DNA of 64,000 bases from Pararhodobacter aggregans (GCF_003075525.1 NZ_QDDR01000001.1:124001-188000), one strand, 5' to 3'; positions 26,486 to 36,144 are shown, counted from the stretch's first letter. Notes: a model not told the origin generated them from the sequence alone. Translations and numbers: made by a program.

Positions 26486-27874
26486 ATGGCTGACTTCGAC
26501 CTCATCGTCATCGGCGCGGGCCCCGGCGGCTATGTCTGCGCGATCCACGCGGCGCAGCTGGGCCTCAAGGTCGCCTGCGTGGAGGGGCGCGAGACGCTGG
26601 GCGGCACCTGCCTGAACGTCGGCTGCATCCCGTCGAAAGCGCTGCTCAACGCCACGCATCAGCTGCACGAGGTGCATGAGAATTTCGAGAAGATGGGCCT
26701 GATGGGCGGCGCGCCCAAGGTCGACTGGAAGAAGATGCAGGCCTACAAGCAGGACGTGGTGAACGGCAACACCAAGGGCATCGAATTCCTGTTCAAGAAG
26801 AACAAGGTGACCTGGCTGAAGGGCTGGGCCTCGATCCCCGAGGCTGGCAAGGTCAAGGTCGGCGACGAGGTGCATGGCGCGAAAAACATCGTCATCGCCA
26901 CCGGGTCGGAAGCGGCCTCGCTGCCGGGAGTCGAGGTCGATGAGGAGGTGATCGTCACCTCGACCGGCGCGCTGGCGCTGGGCAAGATCCCGAAATCCGT
27001 GGTGGTGATCGGCGCGGGCGTCATCGGGCTGGAGATGGGCTCGGTCTACAAACGCCTCGGCGCCGAGGTGACGGTGGTCGAATACCTCGACGCCATAACC
27101 CCCGGCATGGACGGTGAGGTGGCGAAGAGCTTCCAGAAGATCCTGACCAAGCAGGGCTTCAAGTTCATCCTCGGCGCCGCTGTGCAGAAGGCCGAGAAGG
27201 GCAAGGGCGGCGCCACCGTCACCTACAAGCTTCGCAAGGACGACAGCGAGCATACGCTGGAGGCCGAGGTCGTGCTGGTCGCGACCGGGCGCAAACCCTT
27301 CACCGATGGGCTGGGCCTGGCCGAGCTGGGTGTCGAGCTGGAAAAGCGCGGCCAGGTGAAGATCGACGGGCATTGGGCGACCAATGTGAAGGGGATCTAC
27401 GCCATCGGCGACGCCGTGGTCGGCCCGATGCTGGCCCACAAGGCCGAGGACGAGGGCATGGCCGTCGCCGAGGTGATCGCCGGCAAGCATGGGCATGTCA
27501 ATTACGGCGTGATCCCGGGCGTGATCTACACCACGCCCGAAGTCGCCTCGGTCGGCCAGACCGAGGAACAGCTGAAAGCGGAAGGCCGCGCCTACAAGGT
27601 CGGCAAGTTCCCCTTTATGGGCAACGCCCGCGCCAAGGCGGTGTTCCAGGCCGAGGGCTTCGTCAAGCTCTTGGCCGACAAGGAAACCGACCGGGTGCTG
27701 GGCTGCCACATCATCGGCCCGGGCGCGGGCGACCTGATCCATGAGATCTGCGTGGCGATGGAATTCGGCGCCTCGGCCCAGGACGTGGCGCTGACCTGCC
27801 ACGCGCATCCGACCTATTCGGAAGCGGTGCGCGAGGCGGCACTGGCCTGCGGCGACGGCGCGATCCACGCTTGA
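26486..27874 (+). CDS. lpdA: dihydrolipoyl dehydrogenase (E3)
   Basis: A 462-residue FAD disulfide oxidoreductase that re-oxidises lipoamide on the E2 subunit. The FAD site is [20 protein letters not shown], the redox disulfide is in [16 protein letters not shown], the NAD site is [20 protein letters not shown], and the C-terminal catalytic pair lies in [13 protein letters not shown]. Its place in the suc cluster makes it the partner of SucA/SucB; it may also serve PdhABC, which has no E3 gene beside it in this window. Confidence 0.96.
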   Translation: MADFDLIVIGAGPGGYVCAIHAAQLGLKVACVEGRETLGGTCLNVGCIPSKALLNATHQLHEVHENFEKMGLMGGAPKVDWKKMQAYKQDVVNGNTKGIEFLFKKNKVTWLKGWASIPEAGKVKVGDEVHGAKNIVIATGSEAASLPGVEVDEEVIVTSTGALALGKIPKSVVVIGAGVIGLEMGSVYKRLGAEVTVVEYLDAITPGMDGEVAKSFQKILTKQGFKFILGAAVQKAEKGKGGATVTYKLRKDDSEHTLEAEVVLVATGRKPFTDGLGLAELGVELEKRGQVKIDGHWATNVKGIYAIGDAVVGPMLAHKAEDEGMAVAEVIAGKHGHVNYGVIPGVIYTTPEVASVGQTEEQLKAEGRAYKVGKFPFMGNARAKAVFQAEGFVKLLADKETDRVLGCHIIGPGAGDLIHEICVAMEFGASAQDVALTCHAHPTYSEAVREAALACGDGAIHA

Positions 27875-28070
27875 CGGAAGGTGCGGGGGGCCAGCCCCCC
27901 GCGCCCCCCGCCAAAGGGGACCCTCGGGCCCCCTTTGGAAACCCCCGAGGATACTTCTAGAACAAAGATGAAGGTTAAGGGGGCGTTAAACCCCATCTTT
28001 GTTCTCCAAATATCCTCGGGGGGTGAGCCCGAAGGGCGAGGGGGGCAGAAGGCTCCCTGACCCGGTCCCT
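27875..28070. repeat. composite intergenic repeat with large stem-loop (copy 1)
   Basis: No gene is seen here. GC-rich hairpins (GGGGGGCCAGCCCCCC and similar) are followed by a long inverted repeat: CGAGGATACTTCTAGAACA then AAGATG on one side, and CATCTTTGTTCT with CCAAATATCCTCGGGGGG on the other, around a short loop. The element lies between the convergent lpd and aminotransferase genes and could end transcription from both. Related copies lie at 49402-49600 and 54056-54245. Confidence 0.75.
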
Positions 28071-29438
28071 TCAGAGCGCGCGGAAACCGGCGTCGAGGGC
28101 GGAGAGGATCACCTGCGCGTCCGCCGAGGTCAGGACCAGGGGCGGCGAGAGGATGATGTTGGGGCCCGAGACGCGGATCATCGCCCCCGCCTGATAGGCC
28201 GCCGTCTGGATCTTGGCCGCCACCGCCTTGTCCGGTGCGGCCTTGGTCTTGCGGTCCGAGACCAGTTCCAGCGCCAGCATCAGCCCGTGGCCGCCCCGGA
28301 CGTCGCCGATCGCGTCGTATTTGGCCTGAAGCGCCAGCAGGCCCTCGTGCAATTCCCGGCCACGCGCGGCGGCATTCTCCGCGACATTCAGGCGCCGGGT
28401 CTCGGCCAGGCAGGCGAGTGCCGCGGCGGCGCCGACCGGGTGGCCGGAATAGGTATAGCCATGGCCGATGGCCGCCTTGCCGGTCTCGTCCTTCTCGAAG
28501 ACCTCGGCCACATGGTCGGCGATCATCAGCGCGCCGAAGGGGAAATAGCCGTTGGTGATGGCCTTGGCCGTCGCCATGAAATCGGGCTTCAGCCCCCAGA
28601 GGCGCGAGCCGGACCAGGCGCCGGTGCGGCCGAAGGCGGTGATCACTTCATCGGCGATGAGCAGGATGCCGTTCCGCCGGCAGATCTCGGCCACGCCGGG
28701 CATGAAGCTTTCATGCGGCGGGATCACGCCGCCCGCGCCGAGGATCGGCTCCATGATGAAGGCGGCGATGGTGCCGGCGCCCTGGAAGGCGATCTCGTCC
28801 TCAAGCTCCGCCAGGATCAGCTGCGCCAGTTTCGCCGGGTCGGTTTCGTTGAACGGGTTGCGGTAGGGATAGGGCGCGGTCAGGTGGAAGCAGCCGGGCA
28901 GCAGCGGCTCGTACATGGTGCGGAAATTGGCGTTGCCATTGACCGAGGCACCGCCGAAATGCGTACCGTGATAGCCCTTTTTCAGGGACAGGAATTTGAC
29001 CCGCCCGGGCTCGCCCTTGATCTTGTGGTACTGGCGGGCAAGGCGCAGCGCGGTCTCCACGCTGTCGCCGCCGCCCGAGGTGTAGAAGGCGCGGCTCAGC
29101 CCGTCAGGGGCGAAGAAATCCTTCAGCTCCTCGGCCAGTTCGATGACCTTGTCGTTCGAGGTGCCGCGGAAGATCGAGTAATAGGGCAGGGTATCGAGCT
29201 GCGCTGAAATCGCGTCCTTCACCGGCTGGCAGGAATAGCCGAGGTTGACGTTCCACAGGCCGCCGACGCCGTCCACCACCTGATGGCCGTCGATATCGGT
29301 GATCCTGACGCCCTCGGCCGCGGTGACGATGGTTGGCGGGTTCTTGTGGTGATCCGCTGGGTGGGTCATCGGATGCCACAGGTGGCGCGCGTTGTTGGCC
29401 TTGAGGAAGTTCTCGTCGCGGGTCTTGGTGGCGGGCAT
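28071..29438 (-). CDS. class III aminotransferase
   Basis: A 455-residue PLP enzyme of the omega-aminotransferase group (relatives use beta-alanine, putrescine, taurine or similar with pyruvate). Marks are FLKANNARHLWHPMTHPADH, DGVGGLWNVNLGYSCQPVKD, the PLP-contacting YHGTHFGGASVNGN, LIADEVITAFGRTGAWSGS with the cofactor Asp, and MATAKAITNGYFPFGALM with the Schiff-base Lys. The gene lies nine bases after the IclR gene in one operon, divergent from the TctCBA operon, so it probably belongs to the same catabolic locus. The substrate is not determined by sequence. Confidence 0.9.
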   Translation of the reverse strand: MPATKTRDENFLKANNARHLWHPMTHPADHHKNPPTIVTAAEGVRITDIDGHQVVDGVGGLWNVNLGYSCQPVKDAISAQLDTLPYYSIFRGTSNDKVIELAEELKDFFAPDGLSRAFYTSGGGDSVETALRLARQYHKIKGEPGRVKFLSLKKGYHGTHFGGASVNGNANFRTMYEPLLPGCFHLTAPYPYRNPFNETDPAKLAQLILAELEDEIAFQGAGTIAAFIMEPILGAGGVIPPHESFMPGVAEICRRNGILLIADEVITAFGRTGAWSGSRLWGLKPDFMATAKAITNGYFPFGALMIADHVAEVFEKDETGKAAIGHGYTYSGHPVGAAAALACLAETRRLNVAENAAARGRELHEGLLALQAKYDAIGDVRGGHGLMLALELVSDRKTKAAPDKAVAAKIQTAAYQAGAMIRVSGPNIILSPPLVLTSADAQVILSALDAGFRAL

Positions 29439-29447
29439 CGGAGGCTC

Positions 29448-30218
29448 CTAATAGGTGATGCGGTGATGGGCGGGAACCCGGCCGCCCAGACCCCGCGTCG
29501 CCTCGGCGGCGGCGGGGGCGAGGGCGGCGAGGATGCCGCGTTCATGGGGCTCGCTGACGCGCGAGGCGGGGGTGGCCACTGCCAGCGCCCCGCAGGCGAA
29601 ACCGTCCGGACCAAAGAGCGGCACGGCGAGGCCATAGACCTCGGCTTCATAGGTCTGGTCGGCGACGGCAAAGCCGCGCTCGGCGGTGCGGGCGAGCATG
29701 GCGGCGAGGCTGTCGCGGGTTACGGGCGTGGTGCCGGTGATGGCGGACAGCTTGCGGCCCAGCACCCGGTCGCGTTGTTCCGGCCGGGCGAAGGCGGTGA
29801 AGGCGAGGCCCGAGGCGGTGGCATGGAGCGGCAGCGCCAGCCCCGGCTCGATATAGACGCGGTTGGCGCGGGCCGGTTCGATCACGCCGATATTGGCGAG
29901 GTCCCGCCCTGACAGCAGCGAGGCATGCGCGGTCTCGCCCGTCTCGCCTGCCAGCCGCTCCAGGATCGGGGTCAGCACGCGGGTCACCGGCTGCGCCGCC
30001 TCGCGCAGGCGGGCCAGCCGCAGGATGCCGGCGCCCAGCCGCCAGCGCTTGTTCTCGGGGTTCTGCTCGACAAAGCCACTTTCTGCCATGTCCTGCAGCA
30101 TTCTGAGAACCGTCGCCTTGTCGATTCCCGAGAGCCGCGCGAGGTCGGACAGGCCGATCTCCGTCACCTTGTCGGTGAAGAAGTCCAGCAGTTTCAACGC
30201 TTTCTCGACGGTTCTCAT
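29448..30218 (-). CDS. IclR family transcriptional regulator
   Basis: A 256-residue regulator. The N-terminal winged helix (VEKALKLLDFFTDKVTEIGL, SDLARLSGIDKATVLRMLQD) is followed by an IclR effector domain (GETAHASLLSGRDLANIGVI, LPLHATASGLAFTAFA, EVYGLAVPLFGPDGFACGAL). The start was set at the ATG at 30218; an ATG at 30251 would add 11 residues. It faces the tctC operon across about 130 bases and likely senses the transported substrate or an intermediate. Confidence 0.9.
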   Translation of the reverse strand: MRTVEKALKLLDFFTDKVTEIGLSDLARLSGIDKATVLRMLQDMAESGFVEQNPENKRWRLGAGILRLARLREAAQPVTRVLTPILERLAGETGETAHASLLSGRDLANIGVIEPARANRVYIEPGLALPLHATASGLAFTAFARPEQRDRVLGRKLSAITGTTPVTRDSLAAMLARTAERGFAVADQTYEAEVYGLAVPLFGPDGFACGALAVATPASRVSEPHERGILAALAPAAAEATRGLGGRVPAHHRITY

Positions 30219-30347
30219 GGGGGCCCCAAGGCGGGAACGGAAATCATTCATTGCGGTTGCAAGAAAAGTCTTGACCGAATCCACCCCGTCGCGCAAGCTA
30301 ATTTTTGAAACGTCGGTGTAAATAATGAACCAACGAGGAGGCCAAGA
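30219..30347. promoter_or_regulatory. divergent control region between IclR gene and tctC
   Basis: The region is AT-richer than its surroundings. A TTGACC box at 30271-30276 reads toward tctC, and a GAGGAGG ribosome site lies just before the tctC start. An IclR-type operator is expected here; the stretch TTTTTGAAAC to TGTAAATAAT is a weak candidate, without a perfect palindrome. Confidence 0.4.
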
Positions 30348-31286
30348 ATGACAATGCGCGTTTCCCTTGCCCTGGCGGCAGCTCTGGCGGTGCAGGCCGG
30401 TGCAGCCCTCGCCGAATACCCTGAGGGGCCGGTGACCTTTCTGGTGCCCTGGCCGCCCGGGGATCTGGAGGATGTGCTGACCCGGATGATCGCCGAGGAT
30501 TTCCAGGCGGCCTATGGCCAGCCCGCGGCGGTCTTGAACCGGCCCGGCGGCGGTGGCGGTCCCTTCCCGGGCGCGGTGGAAGTGGCGACCTCGCCCGCCG
30601 ATGGGTCGGTGGTCGGCTCCTTCGTGATCGGCGTGCCGGTAGTCGGCCCGCAGATCGGCATCCCCGAGTTGAACCCCAATCCCTTCACCCCGGTCGGCAT
30701 CTTCCTGACCTATCCCTTCGTGCTGGCGACCTCGGGCGATGCCGAGTTTCAGACCATGCAGGAACTCGCCACCTATGCGCAGTCGAACGAGGTCCTGTTG
30801 GGCCATTTCGGCGCCCAGCTGACGCCGACGCAGGTCAGCTTCGCGCTGGCGCATGAGATGGGCTTCGCCTGGGGCGCGGACGCGGCCTATGACGCGCTCG
30901 ATTGCAACACGCTGGCCTCGGGCGATGTGGATGTGATCAACACCACGATCCAGCTGATCATGCCCTGCCTTGACGATGTGACGATCCTGGCCGCGGTGAC
31001 CGGCGAGCGTCTGCCGCTGGCGCCCGATGCGCCGACCGTGGGCGAACTCGCGCCGGATCTGGCGATCTCGCTCTGGAACGGGCTCTTTGTCCCGAACGGC
31101 ACCCCGCAGGAGGTGATCGACCGTATCGCCGAGGTGGCGCAGGCCACCATCGCCAGCGAGCGTGCCCAGACCTTCGCCGCCGAGACCGGGGCGCAGATCT
31201 ATTGGCAGGACACCGCCGCCGCCACCGCCCAGATCGAGGGCGATATCGCCACCATGGGGCGGATCGCCGAGATCACCGGCCAGTGA
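30348..31286 (+). CDS. tctC: TctC-type solute-binding protein of a tripartite tricarboxylate transporter
   Basis: A 312-residue periplasmic binding protein with a signal peptide (SLALAAALAVQAGAALA). The mature part opens YPEGPVTFLVPWPPGDLEDV, then VLNRPGGGGGPFPGAVEVAT, the typical TctC/Bug opening and loop. Two cysteines (DALDCNTLAS, LIMPCLDDVT) may form a disulfide. Tct family binding proteins take up citrate and other carboxylates, but many have different ligands. It heads the operon with tctB and tctA; a hairpin with T-run follows. Confidence 0.9.
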   Translation: MTMRVSLALAAALAVQAGAALAEYPEGPVTFLVPWPPGDLEDVLTRMIAEDFQAAYGQPAAVLNRPGGGGGPFPGAVEVATSPADGSVVGSFVIGVPVVGPQIGIPELNPNPFTPVGIFLTYPFVLATSGDAEFQTMQELATYAQSNEVLLGHFGAQLTPTQVSFALAHEMGFAWGADAAYDALDCNTLASGDVDVINTTIQLIMPCLDDVTILAAVTGERLPLAPDAPTVGELAPDLAISLWNGLFVPNGTPQEVIDRIAEVAQATIASERAQTFAAETGAQIYWQDTAAATAQIEGDIATMGRIAEITGQ

Positions 31287-31292
31287 CCCGAT

Positions 31293-31321
31293 GGCCCCGG
31301 CGCAATCCGCCGGGGCCTTTT
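31293..31321 (+). terminator. intrinsic terminator-like hairpin between tctC and tctB
   Basis: GGCCCCGGCG (31293-31302), loop CAATC, and CGCCGGGGCC (31308-31317) make a ten-base perfect stem followed by TTTT. This is a standard partial terminator inside binding-protein transporter operons; it would give more binding protein than membrane subunits. Confidence 0.8.
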
Positions 31322-31335
31322 CCTGCGAGGGGCCC

Positions 31336-31887
31336 ATGAGTGACGACAAAGCGCACGACCTGTCCGACCTGACCCATCCGCCGCATCACCGGGCCGAGAT
31401 CGTCTTTGCCGTGGCCTCGTTCGTGGTGGCGCTGCTGCTGGCCGCGCTCTGGTCGACCGAGACGCAATGGATCGACGGCCAGCCCTGGAGCCGCCAGCCC
31501 GGCCTCTGGCCGCTGATTGCCATCCTCGGCATGCTGGTTTTCGGCACGGGCGAGCTGATCGCCTGCCTGATCCGCAACCTGCGCCACGGCGGTGGCGATG
31601 TCCGCGCCGAGCTGATGCTCTGGCTCAGGGTCGGGGAATATGTGCTGTGGTTCATGGCCTATGTTCTGGTGACGCCGCGGCTGGGCTATCTGCCGACCAC
31701 GCTGATCTTCACCACGCTGCTCGCCTTCCGGCTGGGCTATCGCCGCCGCATCCTGTGGCTGGCTCCCCTCATGGGCCTGTTGATCGTCGTGGCCTTCAAA
31801 TCCTTCCTGGCCGTGCGCATTCCGGGGGGCGAGGCCTATGACCTGCTGCCGCAGGGCCTGCGCAATTTCCTTGTCCTCTATCTCTGA
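31336..31887 (+). CDS. tctB: TctB-type small membrane subunit
   Basis: A 183-residue protein with four predicted membrane segments (IVFAVASFVVALLLAALW, WPLIAILGMLVFGTGELIA, YVLWFMAYVLVTPRLGYL, WLAPLMGLLIVVAFKSFL), the usual plan of TctB. The motif P-R-L-G-Y-L-P-T-T is typical. The start at 31336 follows a GAGGGG ribosome site; the frame upstream overlaps tctC and the terminator. It works with TctA as the small permease subunit. Confidence 0.88.
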   Translation: MSDDKAHDLSDLTHPPHHRAEIVFAVASFVVALLLAALWSTETQWIDGQPWSRQPGLWPLIAILGMLVFGTGELIACLIRNLRHGGGDVRAELMLWLRVGEYVLWFMAYVLVTPRLGYLPTTLIFTTLLAFRLGYRRRILWLAPLMGLLIVVAFKSFLAVRIPGGEAYDLLPQGLRNFLVLYL

Positions 31888-31899
31888 GGGGCTTCCATC

Positions 31900-33396
31900 T
31901 TGGATACTTTCCTCTCCGCGCTGGCCATCGTCTCGCGCTGGGACGTGATCGCGGCGCTGCTCGCGGGATCGGTCGGCGGCGTCATCATCGGCGCCATCCC
32001 GGGCGTCGGGCCCGCCGTGGCCATCGCCATCCTGTTGCCCGCGACCTTCGGGATGGAGCCGATCGTCGGGCTGACGCTGCTCTTGGGCATCTATGGCTCG
32101 GCGCTGTTCGGCGGCTCGATCCCCTCCATCCTCATCAACACCCCCGGCACGCCGGTCAACGCGCTGACCACTTACGATGGCTTCCCGATGACCAAGCAGG
32201 GGCAGGCGCCCCGGGCGCTGGGCCTCAGTTTCGGCGCGTCCTTCTTCGGCGGGATCTTCGCGGTCATCGCGCTGGTCCTGCTGTCGCCGGTGCTGGCCCG
32301 GGTTGCGCCCATGTTCGGCTCGCGCGAGATCTTCCTCGCGGCCTTCCTCGGTTGCGTGCTGGTCGTGGTGGCGCATCGCGGGCAATCGCTGGCGGCGGGG
32401 GCGCTGTTGATGTTCGGCCTTTTCCTCAACACCATCGGGATGGAGGCCAACAATTACACCCGCCGCTTCACCTTCGAGCTGAATTTCCTCGATCAGGGGG
32501 TCAACCTGATCGTCGTGGTGCTGGGCCTTTTCGCCGTGTCGCAGGCCTTTGTCCTGCTGGTCGGCAAGGACGACATGGAGGCCGCGCCCGAGATCAAGGG
32601 CAATGTGCTGGGCGGCGTGCTGGAGGTCTTTCGCCACAAGCGGGTCGCCGCCGCGGGGTCGCTGTCCGGGACGATCATGGGGATCATCCCGGGGGTGGGC
32701 GAATTCACCTCGCAATTCCTCAGCTATTCCTATGCCCGCGCCACGTCGAAGAACCCGGGCCTGTTCGGCAAGGGCAGCCCCGAGGGCCTGATCGCCTCGG
32801 AAACCGCCAACAATTCGGTGCCGCCCGCCGCCATGGTGCCGCTGCTGGCGCTGGGCATCCCCGGCGAGGCGCTGACGGCGATGATGCTCAGCGTCTTCTA
32901 CGTCCACAACGTGATCCCCGGTCCGACGCTGTTTCGCGATCACATGGATTTCGTGATGGCGCTCTATATCTGTCTGGCGCTGCTGAACATTCTGGCGCTG
33001 GCCTTCCTGCTGGTGGCGACCCGGCCCCTGCTGAAAGTGCTGGTGATCCCGAACCGCTTTCTGGGCATGATGATCCTGACGCTCAGCTTCGTCGGCATCT
33101 ATTCGCTCAGGAATTCGGCCATTGACTGCATGCTGGCGGCGGCCTTCGGCCTCTTGGGCGTTGTCCTGAAACGGCTGAACCTGCCCTTGGTGCCGATCAT
33201 CCTCGGCATGGTGCTGGGCGGGATCATGGAGAACAAGTTCCGCACCTCGCTGCCGCGCATCCGCTCGCTTTATTCATGGATCGACAGGCCGGTGGCGATG
33301 GTCATCTTCTGTCTCATCTGTATCGTGCTGGCGCTGCACCTCTGGGGGCTGTGGCGTGACTGGAAAGGAAAACGGGATGGATCAGTCGAGCATTGA
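31900..33396 (+). CDS. tctA: TctA-type large membrane subunit
   Basis: A 498-residue permease subunit of the TctA family with about twelve membrane segments. The first conserved block is IIGAIPGVGPAVAIAILLPA, and the second GIIPGVGEFTSQFLSYSYAR; SETANNSVPPAAMVPLLALG and ALGIPGEALTAMMLSVFYVH are also family marks. The start is a rare TTG with GAGGGG upstream. Its end overlaps the aldehyde dehydrogenase gene by 20 bases, joining transporter and catabolic genes in one operon. Confidence 0.93.
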   Translation: MDTFLSALAIVSRWDVIAALLAGSVGGVIIGAIPGVGPAVAIAILLPATFGMEPIVGLTLLLGIYGSALFGGSIPSILINTPGTPVNALTTYDGFPMTKQGQAPRALGLSFGASFFGGIFAVIALVLLSPVLARVAPMFGSREIFLAAFLGCVLVVVAHRGQSLAAGALLMFGLFLNTIGMEANNYTRRFTFELNFLDQGVNLIVVVLGLFAVSQAFVLLVGKDDMEAAPEIKGNVLGGVLEVFRHKRVAAAGSLSGTIMGIIPGVGEFTSQFLSYSYARATSKNPGLFGKGSPEGLIASETANNSVPPAAMVPLLALGIPGEALTAMMLSVFYVHNVIPGPTLFRDHMDFVMALYICLALLNILALAFLLVATRPLLKVLVIPNRFLGMMILTLSFVGIYSLRNSAIDCMLAAAFGLLGVVLKRLNLPLVPIILGMVLGGIMENKFRTSLPRIRSLYSWIDRPVAMVIFCLICIVLALHLWGLWRDWKGKRDGSVEH

Positions 33397-34861
33397 CGCG
33401 CTGGCAGCGCAAAAGGTTGCGCCGCAGGGCCTGTTCATCGGGGGACAGCGCGTCGCGGCCACGGGCGGGGCGGTCATGGCCGTCACCTCGCCCATCGACG
33501 GGCAGCATCTGACCGATATCGCCGATGCCTCGGCCGCCGATGTGGACGCGGCGGTGCGGGCGGCGCGGCGGGCCTATGCCTCGGGCGTGTGGTCGCGCGC
33601 GGCCCCGGCCGAGCGCAAGAAGGTGCTGTTCCGCATCGCCGAGGCGATCGAGCGCGAGGCGCTGTCGCTGGCGGTCCTCGGCGTGCGCGACAACGGGACC
33701 GAGATCTCCATGGCGGTGAAGGCCGAGCCCGGCAGCGCTGCCGGCACCTTCCGCTATTACGCCGAGGCGCTGGACAAGATCGGCGGCGAGATCGCGCCCA
33801 CGGCGGGGAATGTGCTGGGGCTGGTGCACCGCGAGCCGGTCGGCGTGGTCGGCGCCATCGTGCCCTGGAACTTCCCGCTGATGATCGGCGCCTGGAAGAT
33901 CGCGCCGGCGCTGGCCATGGGCAATTCGGTGGTGCTGAAACCCTCGGAAGTGGCCTCGCTGACCCTGCTCCGGCTGGCCGAGATCTGCGCCGAATGCGGC
34001 CTGCCCGAAGGCGTGCTGAACGTCGTGACCGGCGCGGGCGCTGTCTCGGGCGAGGCGCTGGGCCTGCACCCGGATGTGGATGTGCTGGTCTTCACCGGCT
34101 CGGGCGGCGTCGGTCGCAGGCTCCTGGAATACTCCGCCCGGTCGAACCTGAAGCGGGTCTATCTGGAACTCGGCGGCAAATCCCCCAACGTGGTCTTCGC
34201 CGATGCGCCGGACCTGCGGCAGGCGGCCAGGGTCAGCGCGGCGGGGATCTTCCGCAACTCGGGTCAGGTCTGCGTGGCGGGCTCGCGCCTTCTGGTCGAA
34301 CGCTCGGTGCACGAGGAATTCGCGGCGATGCTGGCTGAGGAAGCCCGCGCAATGAAGATCGGCAACCCGCTCAGGCTGGACACCCAGGCCGGGGCCATCG
34401 CCTCCGAGGCGCAGCTCGCCCGGGTTCAGCATTACGTCGAAAAGGCGCATGAGGAAGGCGGTGCGCTGCGTACCGGCGGCGCGCGGATCCTGACCGAGAC
34501 CGGCGGCAGCTATTTCGCGCCCACGGTCTTTGACAACGTGACCCCGGACATGACGCTGGCCCGCGAGGAGGTCTTCGGCCCGGTGGTCGCCGTCACCCCC
34601 TTCGACACCGAGGAAGACGCGGTGCGGATGGCCAACGGCACCGATTTCGGCCTCGCCTCGGCGGTCTGGACCGGCAACCTTTCGCGCGCGCATCGCATGG
34701 TGCGGGCCATCGACGCGGGCGTCGTGCACGTCAACACCTATGGCGGCGCCGACAACACCGTGCCTCTGGGCGGGCACCGGCAATCCGGCAACGGGCATGA
34801 CAAGTCCCTGCACGCGCTGGACAAATACGTGAACCTGAAAACCGCCTGGATCCAGCTGTGA
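33377..34861 (+). CDS. NAD(P)-dependent aldehyde dehydrogenase
   Basis: A 494-residue enzyme. The start was placed at the ATG at 33377, with AAAGGA upstream; a GTG at 33356 is possible. Catalytic residues are the Glu in YLELGGKSPNVVF and the Cys in NSGQVCVAGSRLLVE; the cofactor loop FTGSGGVGRRLL and the proton-relay Asn in VPWNFPLMIG are present. It resembles betaine/amino-aldehyde dehydrogenases. In this operon it would oxidise the aldehyde released by the phospho-lyase-like enzyme encoded next, which it overlaps by four bases. Confidence 0.92.
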   Translation: MDQSSIDALAAQKVAPQGLFIGGQRVAATGGAVMAVTSPIDGQHLTDIADASAADVDAAVRAARRAYASGVWSRAAPAERKKVLFRIAEAIEREALSLAVLGVRDNGTEISMAVKAEPGSAAGTFRYYAEALDKIGGEIAPTAGNVLGLVHREPVGVVGAIVPWNFPLMIGAWKIAPALAMGNSVVLKPSEVASLTLLRLAEICAECGLPEGVLNVVTGAGAVSGEALGLHPDVDVLVFTGSGGVGRRLLEYSARSNLKRVYLELGGKSPNVVFADAPDLRQAARVSAAGIFRNSGQVCVAGSRLLVERSVHEEFAAMLAEEARAMKIGNPLRLDTQAGAIASEAQLARVQHYVEKAHEEGGALRTGGARILTETGGSYFAPTVFDNVTPDMTLAREEVFGPVVAVTPFDTEEDAVRMANGTDFGLASAVWTGNLSRAHRMVRAIDAGVVHVNTYGGADNTVPLGGHRQSGNGHDKSLHALDKYVNLKTAWIQL

Positions 34862-36144
34862 CAGAGACTCTGATCGAACGCCGCGCCCGTCTGCTGGGCC
34901 CGAACATGAGCACCTTCTATGACGAGCCCGTGCATCTGGTGCGCGGGCAGGGGGTGCATCTGTGGGACGCGGACGGGCGGCAATACCTCGATTGCTACAA
35001 CAACGTGCCGCATGTCGGGCATTGCCACCCCAGGGTGGTCGAGGCGATCTGCCAGCAGGCCGGGACGCTGAACACCCACACCCGCTATCTGCACGAGGGG
35101 ATTCTGGACTATGTCGAGGCGCTGGTCGCGACCTTCGACGCCCCCTTCGACACGGCCCTGATGTGCTGCACCGGGTCCGAGGCGAATGACGTGGCGCTGC
35201 GCATGGCGCAGGCGCTGACCGGCAAGACCGGGGTCATCGCCACCGACCACACCTATCACGGCAATACGACCGCCGTGCACCAGCTTTCCCAGACCAATCC
35301 GCCGCCGGGCGGCTATTGGGATTCTGTGCGCTTTGTGCCCGCGCCGGACAGCTACCGCCCCCTTGGCGGTGAGCCCGGCATGGCCCATGCCCAGGCCTTC
35401 GCCGCCAAGGTGCAGGAGCAGATCGACGCGCTCGAAGCTGCCGGGCATGGTTTTTCGTCGCTGATCCTCTGCCCCTTCTTCGCCAATGAGGGCTTTCCGG
35501 ACCTGCCCCACGGCTGGCTCGACCCGGTGCAGGCGGTCGTGAAGAAGGCCGGTGGCGTCATCATCGCCGACGAGGTGCAGCCGGGCTTCGGCCGGGTCGG
35601 CACGCATTTCTGGGGGCACCAGAAGATCGGCCTCAGGCCCGATATCGTCACCATGGGCAAGCCGATGGCCAACGGCCACCCGGTCGCCGCTGTCGTCGCG
35701 CCCGCCGCCACGATGCAGGCCTTCCGCGAACGGTTTCGCTATTTCAACACCTTCGGCGGCAACCCGGTCAGCGCCGCCGCGGCGCTCGCCACCCTGCGCG
35801 TGGTGCAGGAAGAGGGGTTGCAGGAAAACGCCCGCGTCGTCGGGGATTACGCCCGCGACGGGCTGCGGGAGTTGGCCACAAGGCACGAATGCATCGGCGA
35901 TGTGCGCGGCTCGGGGCTGTTCTTCGGGGCCGAGATGGTGCTGGACCGGGGCACGAAGGAACCCGCCACCGCCTTTACCAAGCGCGTCGCCAATGCCATG
36001 CGGCAGCAGGGTATCCTGCTGAATTTCCTCGGCATCCATTACAACGTGCTGAAGATCCGCCCGCCGCTGCCGTTCAGCAAGGCCAACGCCGACCAGCTCA
36101 TCGGGACGCTGGACCGGGTGCTGGCCGAGACCCCGCTGGCATGA
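34858..36144 (+). CDS. class III PLP enzyme, AGXT2L (phospho-lyase)-like
   Basis: A 428-residue PLP protein that resembles ethanolamine-phosphate and 5-phosphohydroxylysine phospho-lyases more than ordinary transaminases. Shared blocks with the human AGXT2L enzymes are YLDCYNNVPHVGHCHPRVV, LNTHTRYLH, IIADEVQPGFGRVGTHFW, PDIVTMGKPMANGHPVA (Schiff-base K268), YFNTFGGNPVSAAAAL and NVLKIRPPLPFSKANA. Such enzymes remove ammonia and phosphate from a phosphorylated amino alcohol, giving an aldehyde. A kinase gene follows at a four-base overlap and an aldehyde dehydrogenase precedes. The start is a GTG; an ATG at 34906 is an alternative. Confidence 0.8.
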   Translation: MTETLIERRARLLGPNMSTFYDEPVHLVRGQGVHLWDADGRQYLDCYNNVPHVGHCHPRVVEAICQQAGTLNTHTRYLHEGILDYVEALVATFDAPFDTALMCCTGSEANDVALRMAQALTGKTGVIATDHTYHGNTTAVHQLSQTNPPPGGYWDSVRFVPAPDSYRPLGGEPGMAHAQAFAAKVQEQIDALEAAGHGFSSLILCPFFANEGFPDLPHGWLDPVQAVVKKAGGVIIADEVQPGFGRVGTHFWGHQKIGLRPDIVTMGKPMANGHPVAAVVAPAATMQAFRERFRYFNTFGGNPVSAAAALATLRVVQEEGLQENARVVGDYARDGLRELATRHECIGDVRGSGLFFGAEMVLDRGTKEPATAFTKRVANAMRQQGILLNFLGIHYNVLKIRPPLPFSKANADQLIGTLDRVLAETPLA

